Numbered from the stretch's first letter, positions 1 through 5,780 are shown. The stretch: DNA of 5,780 nt from Deltaproteobacteria bacterium UBA2385 (GCA_002343455.1 DDSR01000141.1:1332-7111), one strand, 5' to 3'. The notes: generated by a model not told the origin, from the letters alone. Numbers and translations: made by a program.

Positions 1-3000
1 GTCAAGATCAACGGGACGGCCTTCATTTCGGACCCGAACACCTCGGTGAGCTTCGGCGGGGCCCATGCCCGGATCCTCGGCGGCACGGCCACCCAGTTGA
101 CCGTCATGGTCCCCGTCCAGGCTGCGAACGGCGACATCGTCGTGGGCAACCTGGCGGGCACCAGCGATGGGTTTGCATTCACGGTGGGGGTCAGCACGCC
201 ACCCGTCCCCTACTTCACCCAGCCGGACGACGCCTTCTTCGACGACTCCCTGGGAGCAGGCATCTTCCTCAACCGCACCATCGTGGGGTTCGGCTACGAC
301 ATCATCCCCTCCACAGTGACCACCAAGCTCAACGCCGCAGAAGCTTTGGACTCCTTCCGTACGGGCTGGTCCATCGTCGGCGAGCTCCCGGAGCTGAACG
401 CCTACCAGGTGGAGTGGACCTTCTCGGGCACGCCGACGACGGGCGATATGGAGAGCCTGCTCGACGACATCCATGCGCAGGGTGGGGTCATCTTCGTGGA
501 CGCGGAGCAGGAGGGGACGCTCGCGGAGCTGGCCGTGCCGTCGGACTTCGACCTCTACTATGGGTCGGGGAACGGCCGCGCGCTCGCCCAGATCAACTTC
601 GAGGAGGCCCGCCGGCTGTACTGGCTCTCGGGCCTCTCGGCGCCCTCGCAGGTCGACATCTACGTACCGGACACCGGTCTGATCTTCGGCTCGGTGTCCT
701 GGGGTGGCTTCGAGGAGCTGCCCGACGACCGGTTCGCGCTCTACGAGCGCAGCGGGTCGGGGTGGACGCCGACAGCGGCGGATGGGCATTACACCTACGC
801 GGGGCACCCCCACGATCATGGTACCTCCATCGCCGGCTTGATCGGCGCCAGGAGCCAGCGCGACCCGGACTGGAGGGCCGGCGCGGCCCGCCCGTACGAC
901 AACGCCAGCGGCATCCTGTCCAGCTTCGAGCTGTTCGACGTGGACGACGACGGCATCGGCGGCGTGGACGACCCGGGGGAGTGGGGGCCGGCATCCATCA
1001 CCGTGTTCAATGTGGTCGGGTCCGACACCGACAGCGAAGGGTACTTGTCCGATTGCCAGATGCTGGACGGGGTTGGCGCCATGGCCGCGATGCCCCGGGA
1101 CAACCCCGGAGTGACCAGCGTGTCGCTCCAGTTTCCGCCCAGCCCGTTCTCTTACGCCGCCTACAAGTGGCCCCACCGCCTCGCCGAAGCCTGTCGGGCG
1201 CGCCCGATCATCCAGGCCGCGGGCAACAACGAAATGACGGGGGGAGCCGACGTGGACGGGGCAAACATTCTCGCGAGCAGCGTTCCACTGGTCTGCCCCG
1301 GCCGCCAGCTCGTCGTCGGGGGCACCCAGGCTGGCTCGGCAGATGCCGACGAGTGGGACGAATACGCTCACTACGGAGACGAAGTCGGCATCCTCGCGCC
1401 GATGACCGGCTGGTTCGTCGCCACCACCCAGGCCGACTCCTCGGGCACCTTCACCCCGACCTATCACGCCTTCGATGGCACGAGCGCCGGCACCCCCGCC
1501 GTCGCGTCGGCCTACGCCCTCCTCCGGGGGATCATCCCCGAGTCCACCCTGGGCGACGCTGCGGTCCTGGCGCTCCTGGTCAGCACCGGCGACGACGTGA
1601 GCGCGCGTTACTCAAAGTCGGGTTCGACGATCCGGCTGAACCTCTTCGAGGCAGTCTGGGAGGCCATCCGGATCGCGGGCGGCCAACCGGCCATGACCCT
1701 TCCACCGCAGGTCTTCGTCGCGGACTACTACAACGAGGAGATCGTCACCCAGGATGTGGATCCAGAGACGGGCGAGCTGCTGGGGACGGCGTACTCGATC
1801 GACACGACGCTCGACGATTGTTACGGCCCCACCGATGTCGTCGTCCACCCGCTGGGTGACGTGGTGTACGCGCTCTGCGTCGACTCCTCGAACATCGTCG
1901 CATGGACCACGGACACCTGGACCGCGATCGGTGCGCTCGACCTCGAGGGCGTGGTCGCCACGTATTCCGAGATGACCATCGCCCAGGATGGCATCCTGCG
2001 GGTCGGCACTATCGACGGGGGCAATGCGGTGGTCGAGTCTTTCGACACCTGGATCGGGTCGAGTTTCATGGATCCCGAGATCATCTCCACCTCCGCCACC
2101 GGGCGGGGGTACGGCGCGGACGTAAACCCGGCGGACGGGCTCACCTACGCTTTCGGGGTCACGGACAACAGCGCGACAGAGGACGACGATGCGCTGGTGA
2201 TCCTGGTCCCGGATCGCCTGGTTCGGACCGTCGGCAGCAGCATCACCGCCGAGACCTTCTCCTCCTTCTCCAACACGATGCTGCTGCGAGACGTGTCCTG
2301 GTTCTCGGACGGCTCCGATGTGGTGGGAGAGTTCTACGGTACGTCCACGTCGGGCTCGGACAAGGAGCTCGCCTTCACCGACGGCAGCTCGACCGCGACG
2401 GCGACCATTGACGACTGCGAGCAGCCGGTCGGGATCGTGATGGACCCGCTGGAAGGCAGCGGGATCGGCTGGGTCGCCTGTACGGGGAACTACTCGGTCG
2501 TGGAGGTCGATCTCAGCTCGGCGGCGTCGAGCTACACCCCCAGCACCACCCTGTACATGAAGGCGTCCTCAGGGGCGTCCTACAGCAGCTACCCCGTCTT
2601 CGTCGAGGCGGCGCAGAACGGTGCCTTCATCGTCGTGGGATCGTACAGCTCGACCCTGGCCGCCAAGGCCTACGTGATCTCCCGGGACGACGCGACGGCC
2701 GGAGGCAGCGTGTACAACGGCTCCTACGACGCCGTCGGCGCCAGCTTCGAACGGCCCCGCGGGGTGGCGATCACGCCGATGCTGTCGATCGCCTCCCCTC
2801 GGCCGGGGATCCAGGTCGGGGGGATCAAGCGCTTCCACGTGATCGTCCGCGACCCGAGCGTCACCGCGGTCGTCTACCAGGTGAACGGGACCCCGGTCTG
2901 CACCGACTACGAGCTCTGGGACGGCTCTTCGGAGGACTGCCTGATCGACACCTCGGAGTCGGAGTGGGATCCCGGGGACAACATCGTCACCGTGACGGCG

Positions 3001-3057
3001 ATCGGCGGCACCCACGGCGACTTCTCGATCGGCGCCACCTACTCGACCTGGCTCTGA
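1..3057 (+). CDS. Secreted S8 subtilisin-like serine protease, multidomain, 5'-partial
   Basis: The frame is open from base 1, so the true start lies upstream; the GTG at 46 is internal to a domain. 1018 residues are visible. Order: IPT/TIG-like beta domain (about 1-190); propeptide-like segment (about 270-510, with IVGF, WSIVGELP and YQVEW blocks); S8 catalytic domain (about 640-1680). The triad is Asp in VPDTG (670-672), His in DHGTS (817-819) and Ser in GTSAGTPAVAS (1483-1485), with the oxyanion Asn in AAGN (1225-1227). An acidic DVDDDGIGGVDD loop (937-972) may bind calcium. A propeller-like region follows (about 1700-2770) with cysteine-paired blades, then an Ig-like domain (about 2780-3054). 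Expected role: secreted endopeptidase activated by propeptide removal; substrate unknown. The signal peptide would be upstream and is not visible. The stop is two bases before the next gene, suggesting co-transcription. The protease call is firm; the accessory domain names are inferred from pattern. Confidence 0.93.
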   Translation, partial: VKINGTAFISDPNTSVSFGGAHARILGGTATQLTVMVPVQAANGDIVVGNLAGTSDGFAFTVGVSTPPVPYFTQPDDAFFDDSLGAGIFLNRTIVGFGYDIIPSTVTTKLNAAEALDSFRTGWSIVGELPELNAYQVEWTFSGTPTTGDMESLLDDIHAQGGVIFVDAEQEGTLAELAVPSDFDLYYGSGNGRALAQINFEEARRLYWLSGLSAPSQVDIYVPDTGLIFGSVSWGGFEELPDDRFALYERSGSGWTPTAADGHYTYAGHPHDHGTSIAGLIGARSQRDPDWRAGAARPYDNASGILSSFELFDVDDDGIGGVDDPGEWGPASITVFNVVGSDTDSEGYLSDCQMLDGVGAMAAMPRDNPGVTSVSLQFPPSPFSYAAYKWPHRLAEACRARPIIQAAGNNEMTGGADVDGANILASSVPLVCPGRQLVVGGTQAGSADADEWDEYAHYGDEVGILAPMTGWFVATTQADSSGTFTPTYHAFDGTSAGTPAVASAYALLRGIIPESTLGDAAVLALLVSTGDDVSARYSKSGSTIRLNLFEAVWEAIRIAGGQPAMTLPPQVFVADYYNEEIVTQDVDPETGELLGTAYSIDTTLDDCYGPTDVVVHPLGDVVYALCVDSSNIVAWTTDTWTAIGALDLEGVVATYSEMTIAQDGILRVGTIDGGNAVVESFDTWIGSSFMDPEIISTSATGRGYGADVNPADGLTYAFGVTDNSATEDDDALVILVPDRLVRTVGSSITAETFSSFSNTMLLRDVSWFSDGSDVVGEFYGTSTSGSDKELAFTDGSSTATATIDDCEQPVGIVMDPLEGSGIGWVACTGNYSVVEVDLSSAASSYTPSTTLYMKASSGASYSSYPVFVEAAQNGAFIVVGSYSSTLAAKAYVISRDDATAGGSVYNGSYDAVGASFERPRGVAITPMLSIASPRPGIQVGGIKRFHVIVRDPSVTAVVYQVNGTPVCTDYELWDGSSEDCLIDTSESEWDPGDNIVTVTAIGGTHGDFSIGATYSTWL

Positions 3058-3059
3058 GC

Positions 3060-3587
3060 ATGGGCTTTCGCTTCCAGGTCGGCCTGCTGTGGACCGCTGC
3101 GCTCCTGGCCCTCTCCTGCGGGTCGGAACGGAGCTCCTATGCCGTGGAAGGCGCGCTTGTGGAGCTACCCGAGGCCCAAGCGTTTCAGGCCGCGTCGAAT
3201 ACGCTCACCCTCGATGGCATGAACATCGTGTTCAGTGCGGACGTTCGGCGGGACTTCAGCCTCAACCTGGCCGAGCCGGATCGAGAGATCAAGGGCGCCC
3301 GCGTTTTGGGACGGATGTCCGCAAGGAAGAAGGGTATGGGCCACGTAGCGCTCCCGGACGGTGTCGCTATCGATCGGATCTTCGTGGTCCGCGAGGATCG
3401 GGTGTGGGTGACCATGGTCGAGAATCGGGAGACGGGGTTGGTTGGATCCTACACGGTCTTTGGAGTCGACGAGTTGCCGAAGTGGACGCCGGGCACCCTG
3501 GTGGACGTGGTCGCCGAGCTGCGGATGCCCGGAGGGCCCCCCGTCTACCTGGCAGTGCGGGGGGTGAAGGTGATCCCGATCTCATGA
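3060..3587 (+). CDS. Putative lipoprotein of unknown function, downstream of the protease
   Basis: 175 aa from the ATG at 3060. The frame also opens upstream at 2964, but that would overlap the protease C-terminus by 94 nt and bury the signal peptide, so 3060 is preferred. Residues 1-20 form a short N-region with one Arg, a hydrophobic stretch (VGLLWTAALLALS) and Cys20, giving a lipobox-like ALSC; Leu at -2 is not the commonest residue. Gly at +2 would not give inner-membrane retention under the E. coli rule. The mature part (about 155 aa) looks beta-rich, with alternating hydrophobic strands (RIFVVREDRVWVTMVE, VYLAVRGVKVIPI) and no other cysteine. I recognise no family. The start lies two bases after the protease TGA with no clear Shine-Dalgarno sequence, so translational coupling is likely. 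It may be a surface partner of the protease; that rests on position only. Confidence 0.75.
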   Translation: MGFRFQVGLLWTAALLALSCGSERSSYAVEGALVELPEAQAFQAASNTLTLDGMNIVFSADVRRDFSLNLAEPDREIKGARVLGRMSARKKGMGHVALPDGVAIDRIFVVREDRVWVTMVENRETGLVGSYTVFGVDELPKWTPGTLVDVVAELRMPGGPPVYLAVRGVKVIPIS

Positions 3588-3649
3588 CCATCGACAAGCG
3601 TCGCGCCCGCGCGCATCGGCATGGTCGATGCCGAGCCAAGGGCCAAGGT

Positions 3650-3815
3650 ACCTTGTGCTTCCTCGACGGCACAGCGACCACCACGGCGACCATCGACGAC
3701 TGCGAGCAGCCGGTCGGGGTCGTCATGGACCCCCTGGAAGGCAACCGGCGTCGGCTGGGTCTCATCTGCGTGAAACTACTCCGTCGTCCCGTGGGATGCG
3801 ATCTCATCCCTCGAC
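3650..3815 (+). pseudogene. Decayed copy of one propeller blade of the upstream protease
   Basis: Bases 3665-3742 align without gaps to 2380-2457 of the protease gene; by hand I count 69 of 78 identical. The translation TATIDDCEQPVG.VMDPLEG is shared. One extra base at about 3743-3744 then shifts the frame. In the new frame TGVGWVSSA, stop, NYSVV matches SGIGWVACTGNYSVV of the protease. The TGA at 3771-3773 is in frame, and the second blade cysteine has become Ser. Similarity fades after about 3815. Only one blade is kept, with no catalytic part and no start, so this is a remnant of a second protease copy or a partial duplication, not a functional gene. The 3588-3650 stretch before it holds no gene that I can see, only a weak 6-bp hairpin at 3613-3631. 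Confidence 0.85.
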
Positions 3816-3845
3816 TTGTTTGCGTCCCGCTCGGACCGGCTCGTC

Positions 3846-4405
3846 CTACAACGCCGTCCTGGCCAGTCGGAAGCCAAGGTAAGAGTAGCGATCTTCGGGC
3901 GCGAGGGCGCGGCGGTCCGCCACACGCACGTTCAGCGCGTCGCTGGTCCAGCCTCCGCCGCAGCGCCCCCGGCGTGACCCCGTAGAGGGGCCGACCGGGT
4001 CCAGGTCCGGGCTGAAGGTGTAACAGTCTTCGCCGCAGTTGTCCCCCACCCACTCCTCGACGTTGCCCGACATGGGGTACAGGCAACAGGCGTTGGCCGC
4101 CTTGGTGGCCACGACGCGGGGGCCCGTGCTTGCGTTGCCGCTGCAACAGGCCACCGCGCCGACATCGTCCGAGCCCGCGTAGAGCAGGTCATCGCCGCAG
4201 CGGGCCGCGTACTCCCACTCGGCTTCGGTCGGCAGGCGGTAGCCTCCGCAGTCGTAGGGGTCCCCGATCGGCTCGCAGGCGGTCGAGCTGCCTCCGTCGA
4301 CGCAGGCGTAGCACTCCTCCAAGCCCTCCCGCACGGAGAGCGTCCGCGCGAAGTCCGCCGCCATATGCCAGGTCACCTTCTCGACCGGGCGGTCCGCCCC
4401 GCAGC
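3846..4405 (-). pseudogene. FGE/SUMF1-family (sulfatase-modifying factor) domain protein, N-terminus missing
   Basis: Minus-strand frame ending in TAG at 3848-3846, about 186 residues recognisable. Family landmarks in order: RPVEKVTW near the break, YRLPTEAEWEYAAR (4241-4200), SGNVEEWV (about 4071-4048), GGGW (about 3960-3948) and YLGFRLAR at the end. These are hallmarks of the formylglycine-generating enzyme fold. True FGEs carry two active-site cysteines shortly after the GGSW/Y motif; here the segment reads GGGWTSDALNV, with Ser and Val at those positions, so formylglycine synthesis is unlikely. The fragment is otherwise cysteine-rich (CYAC, two vicinal CC pairs, NCGEDC), as in secreted members. 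The family is usually about 250-350 aa, so about 100 N-terminal residues are missing. The frame stays open to 4661, but beyond 4405 it is only the antisense of the neighbouring gene. No start codon or ribosome binding site is seen at the break. Confidence 0.85.
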
Positions 4406-4812
4406 TCCCCGGGGCGCTGCCCGAGGAGCTGGCCACCGCCCTGCCCCTCAGCCACCACCGCCTGCTGCTCCACGTGAAGGACACGCAGGAGAAGACGGAG
4501 CTCGCCCAGCTCGCGGTCGAGCGCAGCCTGGGCAAGCGGGAGCTCGGCGAGGAGATCCGCAAGCGCCGCGCCGGGAGCGAGTCGGGCGCGCGGCGCGGGC
4601 GCAAGGCGCTGCCGGCCTTCGTGAAGGCCTTCAACACGGTCCGCAAGGCGGCCCAGAGCATCGACGCCGAGCAGCTCGGGCCCAGCGACCTCCGGGACTT
4701 CGGGGTCGACCAGGCGCGGGACTACCTGGCCGAGGTGGAGCAGACGCTGGAGCAGCTCGCCCGCCTCCGTGGCCAGCTCGCCGAGCGTGTGGCGGCGATG
4801 GCCGCCGCCTGA
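4406..4812 (+). pseudogene. 5'-truncated helical protein, paralog of the next gene (DUF1016/YhcG N-domain-like)
   Basis: The frame encodes LPEELATALPLSHHRLLLHVKD followed by AVERSLGKRELGEEIRKRR, a basic linker, and a helical C-terminus with coiled-coil character ending at TGA 4810-4812. It aligns with residues from about 105 to the end of the 230-aa product at 4916-5608: LSHHRLLL with LAHVRAVL, RELGEEI with RQLEAQA, ALPAFVKAFNTVRK with PLPSIVKSIHAMAR. About 100 N-terminal residues are therefore missing. The first possible start is the GTG at 4474, which would give 112 aa, but it has no Shine-Dalgarno sequence and falls inside the conserved motif, so normal expression is doubtful. The SHHRLLLxVKD motif resembles the end of the DUF1016 N-terminal domain (YhcG family), judged from memory. 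It lies 103 nt upstream of its paralog in the same direction, so the two probably formed a tandem pair. Confidence 0.7.
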
Positions 4813-4835
4813 GGCGCGTAATGCGCTCGCCCGCT

Positions 4836-4851
4836 GTCCCCGCGCGGGGAC
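4836..4851. repeat. Perfect 16-bp palindrome GTCCCCGCGCGGGGAC
   Basis: The sequence equals its own reverse complement over 16 bp. It lies in the 103-nt gap between the truncated gene and its intact paralog, about 18 bases upstream of a possible -35 element. There is no T-tract, so an intrinsic terminator is unlikely. An operator for a dimeric regulator is possible, but GC-rich palindromes also arise by chance in such DNA. Confidence 0.5.
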
Positions 4852-4868
4852 GGACGCGTCGTCCTCCG

Positions 4869-4897
4869 TTGCCCTGCGTCGTCGCCTCTCCTATTGT
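4869..4897 (+). promoter_or_regulatory. Possible sigma70-type promoter for the 230-aa gene
   Basis: TTGCCC (4869-4874) and TATTGT (4892-4897) are separated by exactly 17 bases; each matches 4 of 6 consensus positions. It sits in a relatively AT-richer spot directly before the ribosome binding site. Transcription would begin near 4904, leaving a leader of only about 12 bases, which weakens the call. Confidence 0.35.
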
Positions 4898-4903
4898 CCG
4901 CCC

Positions 4904-4910
4904 AAAGGAG
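4904..4910 (+). promoter_or_regulatory. Strong ribosome binding site AAAGGAG that fixes the start at 4916
   Basis: AAAGGAG is followed by a 5-base spacer and ATG at 4916. This decides against the longer frame starting at GTG 4769, whose first 49 residues are low-complexity and overlap the end of the preceding coding frame. Confidence 0.8.
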
Positions 4911-4915
4911 CCCCT

Positions 4916-5608
4916 ATGTCCCGCACGCGTTCCCCCAGCTTGCCCGCCCCCAATCCCGAGCCCCTCGAGGTCCTGCCGCCCGCCTTGCCGGACGAGGTGC
5001 TGGACCGGGTCGCCACCCGCCTGCGCGAGCTGCACCGCTCCGCGACGCTGGCCTTCTCCCTGGAGGTCGGGAAGGTCCTGGTGGAGGAGATCTACGGCGG
5101 GGACCTGGCCGCCTGGCAGGATCGCGGCCCGCGGGACAGCTCCTTCCGCAAGCTGGCCGAGCGCGAGGACCTCAACGGCCTGGGCAAGAGCGCGCTGCAC
5201 CGCGCGGTGCAGGTCTACGCGCTGGTGACGCGCCTGGGCCAGCCGGAGTGGAAGCACCTGGGCCTGGCCCATGTGCGCGCGGTGCTGCCCCTGGCCGAGA
5301 AGGACCAGGCGAAGCTGCTGGAGCAGGCTGAGGCCGGGCGCTGGACGACCCGCCAGCTCGAAGCCCAGGCCGCCCTGCACAAGCCGCCCCCGGACGGCCG
5401 CGGCCGCCCCCCGCTGCCGAGCATCGTGAAGAGCATCCACGCCATGGCGCGCCTCGTCGAGGGCGAGGAGGGCGATCCCTTCGCCGACCTGGACGCGCTG
5501 GAGACGCTGACCGAGGTCGAGGCGCAGCGCCTGCTGGGCCAAGTGAGCGCGGTGCGCCGTCGCTGCGAGGAGGTCGAGCTGCGGCTGGGCGCGCGCGCGC
5601 GGGCCTAG
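4916..5608 (+). CDS. Helical protein with DUF1016/YhcG N-domain-like core, function unknown
   Basis: 230 aa, soluble, with no signal peptide or membrane segment. Residues 1-25 are Pro-rich. Residues 28-155 look all-helical: LHRSATLAFSLEVGKVLVEEIYGG (about 39-62), SFRKLAERE, LGKSALHRAVQVYALVTRLG (about 89-108), KHLGLAHVRAVLPL (113-126) and GRWTTRQLEAQ (141-151). A basic Pro/Gly linker (156-168) leads to a C-terminal helix likely to form a coiled coil (about 193-226). The order of an EIYGGDLAAW block, a ...RAVQVYAL... helix, then LxxAHxRxxLPL and WTxRQLE resembles the N-terminal helical domain of DUF1016 proteins, but the PD-(D/E)XK nuclease half is absent. I infer a DNA-binding or protein-partner role; this is not shown. 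A truncated paralog lies just upstream. The TAG stop is inside the outer arm of the inverted-repeat element at 5605. A ParB-like adaptor is an alternative reading. Confidence 0.8.
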   Translation: MSRTRSPSLPAPNPEPLEVLPPALPDEVLDRVATRLRELHRSATLAFSLEVGKVLVEEIYGGDLAAWQDRGPRDSSFRKLAEREDLNGLGKSALHRAVQVYALVTRLGQPEWKHLGLAHVRAVLPLAEKDQAKLLEQAEAGRWTTRQLEAQAALHKPPPDGRGRPPLPSIVKSIHAMARLVEGEEGDPFADLDALETLTEVEAQRLLGQVSAVRRRCEEVELRLGARARA

Positions 5609-5626
5609 TACCTTGTCAAGCAGTAG

Positions 5627-5646
5627 GGGCGCGATTCATCGCGCCC
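5627..5646 (+). terminator. Hairpin likely to end transcription of the 230-aa gene
   Basis: A 9-bp GC-rich stem (GGGCGCGAT / ATCGCGCCC) with a 2-base loop starts 19 bases after the stop codon and is followed by the pyrimidine run TCTCCCTC. It lacks a proper T-tract, so termination is inferred from stem strength and position. It is also the left inner arm of the palindromic element. Confidence 0.45.
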
Positions 5647-5695
5647 TCTCCCTCGACCTGAGGCGCCTGACGCTTCCGGTACGGCCACCGTAGGC

Positions 5696-5715
5696 GGGCG
5701 CGATGAATCGCGCCC
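5696..5715 (-). terminator. Mirror hairpin, possible terminator for a minus-strand gene
   Basis: This is the same 9-bp stem in inverted orientation, the right inner arm of the palindromic element. It would lie downstream of any minus-strand gene entering from the right edge, so the element could separate convergent transcripts. Confidence 0.35.
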
Positions 5716-5757
5716 CTACGTCCGTCGAGCCAGTCTCAGCCTGCCGAACCCGAGGTA

Positions 5758-5780
5758 CTAGCCCAGGACCTCGACCAGCC
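5758..5780 (-). CDS. Possible C-terminal end of a minus-strand gene (LVEVLG, stop)
   Basis: Reading the minus strand from the right edge gives codons for Leu-Val-Glu-Val-Leu-Gly and then TAG at 5760-5758. The TAG is part of the outer inverted repeat, mirroring how the 230-aa gene ends at the other side. Only six sense codons are visible and no product can be named; this may be chance. Confidence 0.2.

Larger units (their letters stand above)
5605..5761. repeat. 157-bp nested inverted-repeat element (REP/MITE-like)
   Basis: The outer arms are CTAGTACCT (5605-5613) and its exact reverse complement AGGTACTAG (5753-5761). The inner arms are a perfect 24-bp inverted repeat, 5623-5646 and 5696-5719, separated by 49 bases. 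Each inner arm is itself a hairpin: GGGCGCGAT, a 2-base loop, ATCGCGCCC. Two palindromic units in opposite orientation are the arrangement of bacterial interspersed palindromic elements, and similar GTAGGGGCGCGAT-type units recur in many GC-rich genomes (from memory). No coding frame lies inside. The spacer holds the palindrome AGGCGCCT (5661-5668). The left outer arm contains the stop codon of the preceding gene. I see no target-site duplication. Confidence 0.8.

Noticed and set aside
937..972. Acidic DVDDDGIGGVDD loop as an EF-hand or dockerin-type calcium site
   Set aside because: A single loop without the usual flanking helices or repeats; noted in the protease entry only as possible calcium binding.
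414..1859. 481-aa open frame overlapping the protease
   Set aside because: It is the +2 shadow of the protease gene, Arg/Gly/Pro-rich with no domain, while the protease frame carries the full catalytic motif set.
3613..3631. Hairpin GCATCG, 7-base loop, CGATGC after the lipoprotein stop
   Set aside because: Only six base pairs and no T-tract; too weak to call a terminator.
3644..3655. 12-bp palindrome CAAGGTACCTTG, sharing GTACCTTG with the edge of the 5605 element
   Set aside because: A single short match without the hairpin arms; no support for it being a remnant of the same element.
3089..3985. 298-aa plus-strand frame through the lipoprotein and mosaic region
   Set aside because: It mixes an out-of-frame lipoprotein shadow, the blade remnant and the antisense of the FGE gene; only the 3650-3742 part is meaningful, reported as a pseudogene.
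4406..4661. Extension of the FGE-family minus-strand frame to an ATG at 4661
   Set aside because: The translation there is Arg/Ser-rich antisense of the helical gene and has no FGE-family similarity.
4769..4915. Longer GTG start for the 230-aa gene
   Set aside because: It overlaps the preceding coding frame, encodes low-complexity residues, and ignores the AAAGGAG site directly before ATG 4916.
4631..5542. 303-aa minus-strand frame opposite the 230-aa gene
   Set aside because: It is a shadow of the plus-strand gene, which has a strong ribosome binding site and a truncated paralog supporting it.

Overview
The window reads as high-GC bacterial chromosomal DNA with strong G/C preference at third codon positions. 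It encodes a large secreted multidomain subtilase, a lipoprotein, a cysteine-rich sulfatase-modifying-factor (FGE) domain and tandem helical proteins of a kind I associate with Myxococcota and other former Deltaproteobacteria. That placement is inference from gene style; no marker gene is present.

Left part (1-3587): a 5'-incomplete gene for a secreted S8 (subtilisin-like) protease runs in from the left edge. Its order is IPT/TIG-like domain, propeptide-like domain, catalytic domain with Asp/His/Asn/Ser all present, a propeller-like region with disulfide-type blades, and a C-terminal Ig-like domain. Two bases after its stop begins a 175-aa putative lipoprotein of unknown function. The spacing suggests an operon, with both products in the cell envelope or outside the cell.

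Middle part (3588-4812): this is a mosaic of broken genes. A decayed copy of one protease propeller blade (about 3650-3815, plus strand) carries a 1-nt frameshift and an in-frame stop. It is followed by the 3' part of an FGE/SUMF1-family gene on the minus strand (3846 to about 4405) that lacks its N-terminus and the catalytic cysteine pair. That fragment is joined head to head with a plus-strand gene that has also lost its 5' part (about 4406-4812). Both truncations meet within roughly 10 bases, which points to a rearrangement breakpoint or an assembly join.

Right part (4813-5780): a short intergenic region holds a perfect 16-bp palindrome, a possible promoter and a strong ribosome binding site. 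It precedes an intact 230-aa gene that is a paralog of the truncated one. Both proteins resemble the helical N-terminal half of DUF1016/YhcG proteins, without a nuclease domain. The gene's stop codon lies in the outer arm of a nested inverted-repeat element (5605-5761) made of two inverted 24-bp hairpin arms. This REP/MITE-like element probably also serves as a bidirectional terminator. A minus-strand gene may end at its other edge.

I do not see a complete new system. The most unusual items are the head-to-head truncation, the paralogous helical gene pair and the palindromic element.
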